A DNA stretch of 19,851 nt, from NCBI GenBank assembly GCA_035512195.1, contig DATKEK010000280.1:1-19851 (forward strand). Direction: 5' to 3'. Of the stretch, positions 1 to 7,893 are shown piece by piece; within the stretch, counting starts at the first letter, position 1; each line of letters begins with the position of its first letter. Source of the stretch: DATKEK01 sp035512195. Lineage in GTDB: Bacteria; Pseudomonadota; Gammaproteobacteria; Burkholderiales; Eutrophovitaceae. The position numbers and the translations under genes are program-made. Below the pieces are notes generated by a model. It saw nothing but the letters and a program-made list of their open reading frames with translations, was not told the DNA's origin and made no database searches.

Positions 1-372
1 GTGGGATACAACTTTCGCTCCGGCATCACTACGGTCGGCACGCTGGACATGAACTACCGTATGTCGGCACTTTATGTCGATGTAGTGGGCAAATTCCCGA
101 TCGATCCAAAGTGGAGTCTGCTCGGGCGTGTCGGTGTCAGCGCGGGCCAGACCCGGGTGGGTCTCAACGGCGAGCCTCTGACGCTGTTGATTCCATCCCA
201 GGATCGCGAAGAAACCGACTACAACGTGAAATTCGGCGCGGGTTTCGAGTACAACTTCACCGAGGTGCTGGCGTTGCGCGCCGAGTGGGATCGCTGGAAA
301 ATGCCGGATCCGCTGAGCAGAGACGATATCAATGTGGATGCGTTCGCGGCTTCGCTACTGTACCGTTTCTGA
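1..372 (+). CDS. Outer-membrane beta-barrel protein, C-terminal part (5' end outside window)
   Basis: The frame is open from the first base and ends with TGA at 370-372, so this is the C-terminal 123 residues or so of a longer protein. The GTG at position 1 is probably only the window edge and not a start. The sequence shows alternating beta strands, turns rich in D, N and G, the pattern RAEWDRW near residue 95, and a C-terminal strand ending in L-Y-R-F. A terminal phenylalanine is the usual recognition signal for the BAM assembly machinery. This fits the OmpA-like or OMP_b-brl eight-stranded barrel families of small outer-membrane porins or structural proteins. No OmpA peptidoglycan-binding domain follows the barrel. 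The substrate or role cannot be read from this fragment. A strong terminator lies 13 bases after the stop. Confidence 0.72.
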   Translation: MGYNFRSGITTVGTLDMNYRMSALYVDVVGKFPIDPKWSLLGRVGVSAGQTRVGLNGEPLTLLIPSQDREETDYNVKFGAGFEYNFTEVLALRAEWDRWKMPDPLSRDDINVDAFAASLLYRF

Positions 373-385
373 TCGCTTGATTTTC

Positions 386-423
386 TGACGAGGGCCGCGC
401 GCGTTGCGCGGCCCTCGTCATTT
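386..423 (+). terminator. Intrinsic terminator after the beta-barrel gene
   Basis: A perfect 15-bp stem (386-400 with 406-420) closes a five-base loop GCGTT and is followed by TTT. The stem core is GAGGGCCGCGC. It sits just after the barrel gene. The 3' arm also contains, on the other strand, the TGA at 418-420 that would end the convergent permease gene if its amber codon were sense. On the minus strand the hairpin is followed by GAAAA rather than a U tract, so it should act mainly on plus-strand transcripts. Confidence 0.85.
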
Positions 424-474
424 CCTGAGCGAGATCAGCAGCACGCCACCCAGCACCAGCGCCGCGCCGCCGAG

Positions 475-477
<3 letters not shown>
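418..477 (-). other. In-frame amber codon followed by the missing last helix of the permease
   Basis: Read on the minus strand, TAG at 477-475 is followed without frame change by codons for LGGAALVLGGVLLISLRK and then TGA at 420-418. That is the expected ending of an EamA protein: the last transmembrane helix and a short basic tail, giving about 302 residues, which is usual for the family. A single C-to-T change of a CAG glutamine codon would explain the stop, since family members commonly read EP-x-T-x-x-Q-L-x-G at this point. Direct observation: the open continuation. Inference: that the codon used to be glutamine. Confidence 0.8.
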
Positions 478-1326
<849 letters not shown>

Positions 1327-1465
1327 CGTTGGAATCCGCGGGCGGTGCGGGCCGGAACCGGCGGGCGCGGGGAGGTGGTGAAAACGACCGGTGCATTGCC
1401 GATGCGGTATGCAAGAAGCGTGCAGCAAGGCATCGACTGCAAGGGTGCGGCGGCGGGATCGGTCA

Positions 1466-1474
1466 TGCTAAAAT
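1466..1474 (+). promoter_or_regulatory. Probable extended -10 promoter for the yebC-ruvCA operon
   Basis: TGCTAAAAT at 1466-1474 is an extended -10 element (TG, one base, TAAAAT) in a local AT-rich patch between the divergent permease gene and yebC. No good -35 hexamer lies 16-18 bases upstream, which is common for extended -10 promoters. The leader to the yebC ATG would be about 80 bases. The same element type recurs ahead of the YeeE-like gene. Confidence 0.5.
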
Positions 1475-1559
1475 TCGCGAATTATATCAGCCGTCTACGG
1501 AACGTTTCGGGTGCCCTGGCGGCGCTCGGCCAAACAACGTCGAACCCTCGGAAAGCACT

Positions 1560-2288
1560 ATGGCCGGTCACAGCAAGTGGGCAAACATCAAGCACAAGAA
1601 AGCCGCGCAGGATGCCAAGCGCGGCAAAATCTTCACCCGATTGATCAAGGAAATCACAGTCGCCGCGCGGATGGGCGGCGCGGATACAAGCACCAATCCC
1701 AGGCTGCGGCTGGCGATGGACAAGGCCATGGAAAACAACATGCCGAAAGACAACATCGAGCGCGCGATCAAGCGCGGATCCGGTGAGCTCGAGGGCGTAA
1801 GCTATGAGGAGGTGCGTTACGAAGGCTACGGCATAGCAGGCGCGGCGGTAATGGTGGACTGCATGACAGACAACCGCACCCGCACGGTGGCCGATGTCCG
1901 GCATGCATTCACGAAACATGGCGGTAATCTCGGCACCGACGGCTCGGTTGCCTTCCTGTTCAAGCACTGCGGCCAGCTGATATTTGCCCCGGGAACGGAC
2001 GAGGGCAAGCTGATGGAAGCGGCGCTCGACGCCGGCGCGGAGGACGTGGTTGCGAACGACGATGGATCGATCGAGGTGATTACGGACCCGAATGATTTTT
2101 CCGCGGTGAAAACACGCCTGGAACAGGCCGGCATCAAGCCCGCGTTTGCCGAAGTCACTTTCAAGGCGACGACCGAGAACATCATCGCCGACGACGACGC
2201 GGCGCGCATGCAAAGGCTGCTGGAAGCGCTCGAATCGATTGACGATGTGCAGGACGTCTACACCACGGCCGTGATGGAAACTGCTTAG
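1560..2288 (+). CDS. yebC: YebC/PmpR family regulatory protein
   Basis: This 242-residue protein belongs to the YebC/TACO1 family. Members have been described as DNA-binding transcriptional regulators and, more recently, as ribosome-associated factors that help translate difficult peptide stretches. The invariant N-terminus MAGHSKWANIKHKK, the block NNMPKDNIERAIKRG near residues 60-74, and the motif YEGYGIAGAA are all present, and length and ending are normal. The ATG at 1560 is preceded by GGAAAG at a suitable distance. The frame is open further upstream, but the conserved MAGHS opening fixes the start. It is the first gene of the row that continues with ruvC, as in many proteobacteria. Confidence 0.97.
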   Translation: MAGHSKWANIKHKKAAQDAKRGKIFTRLIKEITVAARMGGADTSTNPRLRLAMDKAMENNMPKDNIERAIKRGSGELEGVSYEEVRYEGYGIAGAAVMVDCMTDNRTRTVADVRHAFTKHGGNLGTDGSVAFLFKHCGQLIFAPGTDEGKLMEAALDAGAEDVVANDDGSIEVITDPNDFSAVKTRLEQAGIKPAFAEVTFKATTENIIADDDAARMQRLLEALESIDDVQDVYTTAVMETA

Positions 2289-2391
2289 GCCGTGGCCAGA
2301 ACGCGGAGTCTCCGGACTAGACAGACATGCGGCGCGTGGTGCCTGACGTCGCGTACAGCTGGCTGCACGGTTGCCCTGCAGCGCGCCGCCG

Positions 2392-2910
2392 ATGCGAATT
2401 CTCGGCATTGATCCAGGCTTGCGGGTGACCGGCTTCGGGCTGATCGAGAAGTCCGGCCAGAGACTGGGCTATGTTACTGGCGGCTGCATCCGCACCGCCG
2501 ACACCGAACTCGCGCTGCGGCTCAAGTCCATCCTGGAAGGCCTTAATCAGGTCATCGCGGAAGGCCTGCCGGACCAGGTGGCGATCGAAAAGGTGTTTGT
2601 CAACGTCAATCCGCAGTCGACGTTGCTACTCGGCCAGGCGCGCGGCGCAGCCATCTGCGCGGCAGTGATCAACCAGTTGCCGGTTGCGGAGTACACCGCA
2701 CTGCAGGTCAAACAGGCGGTGGTCGGCAACGGCCACGCCGCCAAGGAGCAGGTACAGGAAATGGTGCGCCGGTTGCTCGCATTGCCAGCGACCCCAAGCG
2801 CGGATGCGGCGGATGCGCTCGCCTGCGCGATCTGCCACGCGCACGGCGGTATGGGGCTCGGTGTTGTCGCGACACGGGGTTACCGCATGCGGCGCGGGAG
2901 ACTCGTATGA
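2392..2910 (+). CDS. ruvC: Holliday junction endodeoxyribonuclease RuvC
   Basis: RuvC is a dimeric, metal-dependent resolvase that makes symmetric nicks in Holliday junctions, working with the RuvAB branch-migration motor in recombinational repair. The 172-residue product has the RNase H-like fold signature starting MRILGIDPG. All four catalytic acids sit at the canonical positions: D7, E66 (in VAIEKVF), D138 and D141 (in SADAADALA). The start at 2392 gives exactly this numbering; an in-frame TTG at 2371 is less likely. There is no good Shine-Dalgarno, so translation may depend on coupling or a weak site. Its stop overlaps the ruvA start (ATGA, 2907-2910), indicating translational coupling. 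Confidence 0.97.
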   Translation: MRILGIDPGLRVTGFGLIEKSGQRLGYVTGGCIRTADTELALRLKSILEGLNQVIAEGLPDQVAIEKVFVNVNPQSTLLLGQARGAAICAAVINQLPVAEYTALQVKQAVVGNGHAAKEQVQEMVRRLLALPATPSADAADALACAICHAHGGMGLGVVATRGYRMRRGRLV

Positions 2911-3482
2911 TCGGCCGCATCACCGGAACCGTGATCGAGAAACGCCCGCCGATGATCGCCGTGGAAGTGCACGGCCTTGCTTACGAACTGGACGTGCCGA
3001 TGAGCACGTTCTACCAGCTGCCCGCCACCGGATCGGCGGTTACGCTGTTTACGCACCTGGTAGTGCGCGAAGACGCGCATCTGCTGTACGGCTTCGGCAC
3101 CGAGGAAGAGCGTCGGGTATTCCGCCAGCTGCTGAAGATCAGCGGAGTCGGCGCCCGCACCGCGCTGGCGGTGCTGTCCGGGCTGTCGGTGCAGGATCTG
3201 TATCACGCGGTCGCCAGCCAGGACGGCGCGCGGCTGACCAGGATTCCCGGGGTCGGAAAGAAGACGGCGGAGCGGTTGCTGCTCGAGATGCGTGACAAGT
3301 TGGGAACCGGCATGGCCGGCGCCGGCTCGGCGCAGTCCGCGCGCAGCGACGTCTTGCACGCATTGCTCACGCTCGGTTACAACGAGAAGGAAGCCGCCGC
3401 GGCGCTGGCGAAAGTGGCACCGGAAACCGCGGTTCCCGACGCGATCAGGCAGGCGCTGAGAATTTTGTCGAAAGCGGGCTGA
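2907..3482 (+). CDS. ruvA: Holliday junction branch-migration protein RuvA
   Basis: RuvA is the tetrameric platform that binds four-way junctions and loads the RuvB motor rings. The 191-residue protein has the N-terminal OB-fold starting MIGRITGTVIEK. Two helix-hairpin-helix motifs follow: around 71-90 (LLKISGVGARTA) and 107-127 (LTRIPGVGKKTAERL). The C-terminal three-helix RuvB-binding domain, about 145-191, is reached through a flexible A/G/S linker. It overlaps ruvC by four bases. Unlike the usual arrangement, ruvB does not follow directly: two paralogous unknown genes lie between. Confidence 0.97.
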   Translation: MIGRITGTVIEKRPPMIAVEVHGLAYELDVPMSTFYQLPATGSAVTLFTHLVVREDAHLLYGFGTEEERRVFRQLLKISGVGARTALAVLSGLSVQDLYHAVASQDGARLTRIPGVGKKTAERLLLEMRDKLGTGMAGAGSAQSARSDVLHALLTLGYNEKEAAAALAKVAPETAVPDAIRQALRILSKAG

Positions 3483-3548
3483 CGCCTTTGGCGGTTGTGT
3501 CTGCCGCCACGGAAAGCGAAGCTCGGTTGATTATCTGGAAAGGCAGAA

Positions 3549-4331
3549 ATGGCATTTGCAAGAATGTTACTCGCTGCCGCGTTCGCGGTTTGCGTGGTGC
3601 CCGCCTGGGCACTGAACGACGACGAAGAGCTCGAACGCCATAAGGCCGACGCGATCGACCGCGTCGTCGAAAGCCACGACTTCTCGCTGATCATGGGCGC
3701 CGGCCGGGTATTCATCCGGCAGGCGGCGATCAGGAGCGCGCACGGACTGCTGGCGGAATGGGGGCAGGAGGCCGGGCTAGATTCGACATGGAACGAGTCG
3801 GTGGGACAATGGCAGGCGGCCGAACGCGCGCTGCTCGAGGGAGCAGGCGCAATCACCGAGCGCCGTTTCGAGAACCCGGGCTGGATCCGCGAAGCCTGGC
3901 AGTCCTATACCAGCGACCTGCTGTCCGGCGAAGAAGCGGATCATATCGCCACGCATTTCACCACCGAGGGCGGCCGTCGCCAGCGGCAGTTGATGGACTG
4001 GTTTCTCGGCGAGACCGTGCTGTTCATCTATACCTACACGGACCGGATTCAGTACAACCTGGCGGGCTCGGAGGAGGACATGCGGCGACTCCAGCGCATT
4101 GCCCAGCAACGCATCCCGGCGGAGGACGTGGAATTCGCCTCGCGATTCGCGGACACCCTGAACTTCATCGGCCGCGATCCCGGGCTGAAATACTGGAAGA
4201 TGCTCGGCATCCCGCTGGTCGGCGAGATCGTGCGGCATATCGATGGCGTCGCCCGCGAGATCGAAAACGACCTGCGGCTGCGGCGCGCAGTGGCGCAACC
4301 CTACATCGACGCGTTCCGCCGCGGTTCCTGA
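3549..4331 (+). CDS. Exported protein of unknown function, first copy of tandem paralog pair
   Basis: I do not recognise this 260-residue protein with certainty. It starts at ATG 3549 behind GGAAAGG and has a Sec signal peptide with a likely cut after A21 (VVPAWA). The mature part is mostly alpha-helical and rich in charged residues, with no cysteine after the leader. Key positions are W88, A91-E92, S126-G127-E128-E129, H136-F137 and E140-x-G-R-x-Q145. These recur in the same order in the next gene. The piece around LSGEEADHIATHF, followed by a GRRQ block, resembles the helix pair of DUF2059-type periplasmic proteins, where similar motifs read E-E-L-x-A-L-I-x-F; this is a weak resemblance seen by eye. 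The gene lies 66 bases after ruvA, probably in the same transcript. A periplasmic location is inferred from the signal peptide; no enzymatic motif is visible. Confidence 0.82.
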   Translation: MAFARMLLAAAFAVCVVPAWALNDDEELERHKADAIDRVVESHDFSLIMGAGRVFIRQAAIRSAHGLLAEWGQEAGLDSTWNESVGQWQAAERALLEGAGAITERRFENPGWIREAWQSYTSDLLSGEEADHIATHFTTEGGRRQRQLMDWFLGETVLFIYTYTDRIQYNLAGSEEDMRRLQRIAQQRIPAEDVEFASRFADTLNFIGRDPGLKYWKMLGIPLVGEIVRHIDGVAREIENDLRLRRAVAQPYIDAFRRGS

Positions 4332-4391
4332 TGTCGTTCTGCGGCGACAACCGAACGCTACGCCGCCCTCTGCGCCAGCGCCACGCTGGGC

Positions 4392-4397
4392 TATAAT
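4392..4397 (+). promoter_or_regulatory. Consensus -10 box ahead of the second paralog and ruvB
   Basis: TATAAT at 4392-4397 is a perfect -10 hexamer followed by a GC-rich GCGGCG stretch. It lies in the 123-base gap between the two paralogs. No convincing -35 is visible. Transcription from here would cover the second paralog and possibly ruvB and ybgC, uncoupling them from the yebC-ruvCA promoter. Confidence 0.5.
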
Positions 4398-4433
4398 GCG
4401 GCGAGTTTTTTGCGCGGCGTTTTTCCTCGCCGC
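4398..4433 (+). other. Inverted repeat in the leader of the second paralog
   Basis: GCGGCGAG (4398-4405) pairs perfectly with CTCGCCGC (4426-4433), leaving a 20-base loop that holds two T runs. It begins immediately after the -10 box and ends 21 bases before the chosen ATG, so it would lie near the 5' end of the mRNA. It may stabilise the leader or act as a weak attenuator; there is no T run after the second arm. Confidence 0.4.
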
Positions 4434-4454
4434 CCGATGAAGGGATTCATTCGC

Positions 4455-5225
4455 ATGTGGCGTCGTTACCCCAGCCTTTTTGCCGCGCTGATCGCTCTCA
4501 CGATCGCACTCCCGTCCGCAGCCGATATCGACAAGTCGCACAAGGTTGACGAGCTGGTGCGCATGCACGATCTGAGCACATCGGTGTCGATCGGCAATTA
4601 CTATCTCAAGCAGGAAGCGCTGCTCGCCGCGCGCACGCTGTTGTCCGAGATCGGGCGGCAGCAGGGCCTCGGGGTGGAGTGGAATCCCGGCAACCCGTAC
4701 TGGCGCCAGGCGGAAGAGGCTCTGCTCGAAAGAGCGGCCATGCGCATCGACCGTGAATTCGGCAGTCTCGCGTGGTTTCAGCCGCAATGGGCCGATCTAA
4801 GCCGCAGCGAATTCTCCGGTGAAGAGCTGGAGGCGCTGCTGGCGCATTTCGGCTCTGAAGTCGGCCGCAAGCAGATGCGCATCGTCAACCACACCGTTTC
4901 CACTCATGTCATGATGGCGCTGACGTTCTCCGGCAAGCTGAAGGACATTCCCGGCATCGAGGAGGAGCGCACGGAAATGCAGTCGCGCTGGAACGCGGAG
5001 GATCGTGAAACGCGCTTCTCGCTGCAGGACGCCGGCAATGTCGAGGGTCAGCGCTTCGCCCTGTCCCCGCTCGGCAAGAAGTATTTCGTCGCTGCCGTGC
5101 TCAAGCTGACCGGCATGTTCAGCCATCGCATCAACGAGCTCGCCGCCAGCATTCCGCTGCAGCTTGGCGAAGAGGCCGGTCGCGTGCAGCCTTATCTGGA
5201 GGCGTTCAGGAGTGGGCGCGGCTGA
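4455..5225 (+). CDS. Exported protein of unknown function, second copy of tandem paralog pair
   Basis: This 256-residue protein is a paralog of the gene before it. Aligned without gaps over about 60 residues at a constant offset of five, it shares W83, A86-E87, ALLE, S121-G122-E123-E124, H131-F132, and E135-x-G-R-x-Q140. Both also end in PY-x-x-AFR. Overall identity is modest, so the duplication is old. I chose ATG 4455 because GAAGGGA lies nine bases upstream; ATG 4437 and TTG 4410 are in-frame alternatives. The leader (MWRRYPSLFAALIALTIALPSAA) gives a signal peptide cut near A23. The mature protein is helical and cysteine-free. It has its own -10 box and is followed by ruvB after a 31-base gap. 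Function unknown; periplasmic location inferred. Confidence 0.82.
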   Translation: MWRRYPSLFAALIALTIALPSAADIDKSHKVDELVRMHDLSTSVSIGNYYLKQEALLAARTLLSEIGRQQGLGVEWNPGNPYWRQAEEALLERAAMRIDREFGSLAWFQPQWADLSRSEFSGEELEALLAHFGSEVGRKQMRIVNHTVSTHVMMALTFSGKLKDIPGIEEERTEMQSRWNAEDRETRFSLQDAGNVEGQRFALSPLGKKYFVAAVLKLTGMFSHRINELAASIPLQLGEEAGRVQPYLEAFRSGRG

Positions 5226-5256
5226 CCGCCGTCGCGCCTGCTAACGGTCCGGGCCG

Positions 5257-6297
5257 ATGATCGAGACCGACCGTCTGATCACGCCAGCCAAGATCTCTAC
5301 GCAGGAGGATGCGCTCGAGCGGGCTCTGCGGCCCCGCCAGCTGGACGAGTACATCGGCCAGGAGAAAATCCGCTCGCAGCTCGCCATCTTCATCGAGGCC
5401 GCGCGCAATCGCGGCGAAGCGCTGGATCACGTGCTGCTGTTCGGCCCGCCTGGCCTGGGCAAGACCACCCTGGCGCACATCATCGCGCGCGAGATGGGCG
5501 TGAATCTGCGGCAAACCTCGGGGCCGGTGCTGGAAAGGCCCGGCGACCTGGCCGCGCTGCTGACCAATCTCGAGCCGAACGACGTCCTGTTCATCGACGA
5601 GATTCACCGCTTGAGCCCGGTGGTCGAGGAAATCCTGTATCCGGCGCTCGAGGACTACCAGATCGACATCATGATCGGCGAGGGTCCGGCCGCGCGCTCG
5701 GTCAAGCTCGATCTGCCGCCGTTCACGCTGGTCGGCGCCACCACCCGCGCGGGCATGCTGACCAATCCCCTGCGCGACCGTTTCGGTATCGTCTCCCGTC
5801 TCGAGTTCTACACCGCGCCCGAGCTGCAGAAGATCGTGCAGCGTTCCGCCGGCCTGCTGAATGTTGCAGCCACGCCCGAGGGCGCGCTCGAGATCGCATC
5901 GCGCTCACGCGGCACCCCGCGGATCGCCAATCGGCTGTTGCGCCGCGTTCGCGATTTCGCCGAGGTCAGGGCGTCCGGACACATCGATCTGGAAGTCGCG
6001 GATTCCGCGCTGGCGATGCTCGACGTCGACCCGCTCGGACTGGATGTGATGGATCGCAAACTGCTGCTGGCGGTGCTGGAGAAGTTCGGCGGCGGCCCGG
6101 TCGGAATAGACAACCTCGCGGCTGCCATCGGCGAGGAGCGTGACACCATCGAGGACGTGCTGGAGCCGTTCCTGATCCAGCAGGGTTTTCTGCAACGCAC
6201 GCCGCGCGGACGCATGGCGACCATCACCACCTACCGTCACTTCGGGCTTGCCGCGCCTTCCGGCCCGGCGAGCGGCGACCTCTTGCCGGAGAACTGA
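5257..6297 (+). CDS. ruvB: Holliday junction branch-migration ATPase RuvB
   Basis: RuvB is the hexameric AAA+ motor that pulls DNA through the RuvA-bound junction. The 346-residue protein starts with the typical MIETDRLI. It has Walker A GPPGLGKT at 63-70, Walker B with DEIH at 114-117, sensor 1 GATTRAG at 160-166, an arginine finger in NPLRDRFG near R173, and sensor 2 in TPRIANRLLRR near 220-230. The C-terminal winged helix carries GGGPVGIDNLA and RTPRGRMAT. Length is normal. It is separated from ruvA by the two paralogs but still precedes ybgC-tol, so the wider order is preserved. The ATG at 5257 lacks a strong Shine-Dalgarno. Confidence 0.98.
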   Translation: MIETDRLITPAKISTQEDALERALRPRQLDEYIGQEKIRSQLAIFIEAARNRGEALDHVLLFGPPGLGKTTLAHIIAREMGVNLRQTSGPVLERPGDLAALLTNLEPNDVLFIDEIHRLSPVVEEILYPALEDYQIDIMIGEGPAARSVKLDLPPFTLVGATTRAGMLTNPLRDRFGIVSRLEFYTAPELQKIVQRSAGLLNVAATPEGALEIASRSRGTPRIANRLLRRVRDFAEVRASGHIDLEVADSALAMLDVDPLGLDVMDRKLLLAVLEKFGGGPVGIDNLAAAIGEERDTIEDVLEPFLIQQGFLQRTPRGRMATITTYRHFGLAAPSGPASGDLLPEN

Positions 6298-6310
6298 GAT
6301 CAGCCTCCTC

Positions 6311-6721
6311 GTGCCCATCCGGGTTTACTACCAGGACACCGATGCAGCCGGAGTGGTATTTCACGCGACCTATCTGAATTTTCTCGAGCGCGCGCGGATC
6401 GAATGGCTGCGCGCCCGCGGTTTCGATCTGCGGGAAATCGTTGATCGCTACGGAATCTTTTTCATCGTGCGAACGCTTGAGATAGCCTACGTCAGGCCGG
6501 CGCAGCTGGACGATCTGGTGCACGCCAGTGCGCAGGTGCTGAAGATGGGGCGCGTGCAGGTGACTTTCGCCCAGACCGTGCTGCGCGACACGGAAGAACG
6601 GGTGCGTGCGCGGGTGAACCTGGCCTGCGTGACCGCCGACGGCTTCAGGCCGGCAGCGATTCCTGAACCATTGCGCGCGACTTTTGCCGAAGGAGTCGCC
6701 TCGGTAAACGAGGCGGCCTGA
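6311..6721 (+). CDS. ybgC: Tol-Pal-associated acyl-CoA thioesterase YbgC
   Basis: YbgC is a small cytoplasmic hotdog-fold thioesterase encoded at the head of tol-pal clusters. It hydrolyses acyl-CoA or acyl-ACP substrates and has been linked to phospholipid metabolism. The family signature RVYYQDTDAAGVVFHATY is at the N-terminus; D11 and H18 match the catalytic Asp and His of E. coli YbgC with the same spacing. The product is 136 residues. The start is uncertain: GTG at 6311 gives MPIRVYYQDT, close to the family start, but no Shine-Dalgarno is visible and the frame is open further up into the ruvB end. It is the first gene of the Tol-Pal set, 13 bases after ruvB and 31 before tolQ. Confidence 0.93.
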   Translation: MPIRVYYQDTDAAGVVFHATYLNFLERARIEWLRARGFDLREIVDRYGIFFIVRTLEIAYVRPAQLDDLVHASAQVLKMGRVQVTFAQTVLRDTEERVRARVNLACVTADGFRPAAIPEPLRATFAEGVASVNEAA

Positions 6722-6752
6722 GCGACCAGCCACCACTGCGGGGATACGAGAC

Positions 6753-7472
6753 ATGGATGTCACCCAAGACCTCTCTCTAATGGGCCTGATCAGCGACGCC
6801 AGCGTGCTGGTACAGCTCGTCATGCTGATACTGCTGGTCATGTCGATGGTGTCGTGGTGGTTCATCTTCCGCAAGGCGTTCGTCATCCGCCAGGCCATCA
6901 GGAAGTCCGAGGAATTCGAGCGCAGCTTCTGGAGCGGCGCCGACCTCGCCACCCTCTATCAGGCCGCGGCCAGCTCGCGCCACAGCTCCGGCAGCATGGA
7001 GCGCATCTTCGAATCCGGCTTCCGCGAGTTCGTGAAGCTGCGCAAGCAGGCCGGAGTCAGCCTGCCGGTGCTGATGGACGGCACCCGGCGCGCCATGCGC
7101 GCCACCTACCAGCGGGAGATGGATCACCTCGAAGCGCAGCTCTCGTTCCTGGCGACGGTCGGCTCGGTCAGCCCCTACATCGGCCTGTTCGGTACGGTAT
7201 GGGGAATCATGAACGCTTTTCGCGGGCTGGCGAATGTCGGCCAGGCGACGCTTGCGCATGTTGCGCCCGGCATCGCCGAGGCGCTGGTCGCCACCGCGAT
7301 GGGGCTGTTCGCCGCGATCCCCGCGGTGATCGCGTTCAACCACTACGTGCGCCATATCGAAAGGCTGTCCACGCGTTTCGATAGTTTCACCGAGGAGTTC
7401 TCCAATATTCTGCAGCGCCAGGCGAATGCCGCCGCGCAGTCGCAGGGCGCTGCCGGACAGGGAGCAACCTGA
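6753..7472 (+). CDS. tolQ: Tol-Pal system stator protein TolQ
   Basis: TolQ is an inner-membrane protein of the MotA/TolQ/ExbB family. With TolR it forms the proton-driven motor that energises TolA. The 239-residue protein has three hydrophobic helices, about 17-39, 133-156 and 173-195. It has the large cytoplasmic domain between helices 1 and 2. The conserved stretch GSVSPYIGLFGTVWGIMNAF leads into helix 2, and EALVATAMGLFAAIPAV forms helix 3. ATG 6753 is preceded by GGGGATA. TolR starts two bases after the stop, so the genes are coupled. Confidence 0.97.
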   Translation: MDVTQDLSLMGLISDASVLVQLVMLILLVMSMVSWWFIFRKAFVIRQAIRKSEEFERSFWSGADLATLYQAAASSRHSSGSMERIFESGFREFVKLRKQAGVSLPVLMDGTRRAMRATYQREMDHLEAQLSFLATVGSVSPYIGLFGTVWGIMNAFRGLANVGQATLAHVAPGIAEALVATAMGLFAAIPAVIAFNHYVRHIERLSTRFDSFTEEFSNILQRQANAAAQSQGAAGQGAT

Positions 7473-7473
7473 C

Positions 7474-7893
7474 ATGTTCGTTCGCCGAAATCGAAGACTG
7501 ATGAACCAGATCAACGTTGTGCCGTATATCGACGTGATGCTGGTGCTGCTGGTCATTTTCATGGTGACCGCGCCGCTGATGAACCCGGGCGTAATCGAGT
7601 TGCCGTCGATCGGACGCGCCGCAGCGCCGCCGTCGCAGCCGATTGAGGTCATCATCCGCGCCAACGGCTCGTTGGCCTATGTCGACCGCCAGGTTTCGGG
7701 GGCGACGCGCGCGGTCGCGAATGCCGACGAGCTGATGACGGTAATCAAGAGCAAGCTCGACAACCGGCCGAATCAGCCGGTGGTGATCTCGGCTGACAAG
7801 AGCGTGCGCTACGAGTCGGTGCTGGATGTCATGGACCTTCTGCAGCGCAACCAGGTCCAACGCGTGGGATTGTTGGCATTACCGCGGAACTGA
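7474..7893 (+). CDS. tolR: Tol-Pal system motor protein TolR
   Basis: TolR (139 residues) is an ExbD-type protein with one N-terminal transmembrane helix and a periplasmic domain. The helix contains the essential proton-carrying aspartate, here D20 in PYIDVMLVLLVIFMVTAP. ATG 7474 follows GGGAG within the end of tolQ; ATG at 7501 is a possible internal alternative. The periplasmic part (VEVII-type strand, then SADKSVRYESVLDVMDLLQ) is family-typical and of normal length. The stop overlaps the tolA start by one base (TGATG). Confidence 0.97.
   Translation: MFVRRNRRLMNQINVVPYIDVMLVLLVIFMVTAPLMNPGVIELPSIGRAAAPPSQPIEVIIRANGSLAYVDRQVSGATRAVANADELMTVIKSKLDNRPNQPVVISADKSVRYESVLDVMDLLQRNQVQRVGLLALPRN

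Noticed and set aside
4410..4454. Upstream starts TTG 4410 or ATG 4437 for the second paralog
   Set aside because: They lack a Shine-Dalgarno and, for TTG 4410, fall almost at the transcription start implied by the -10 box; ATG 4455 has GAAGGGA nine bases before it.
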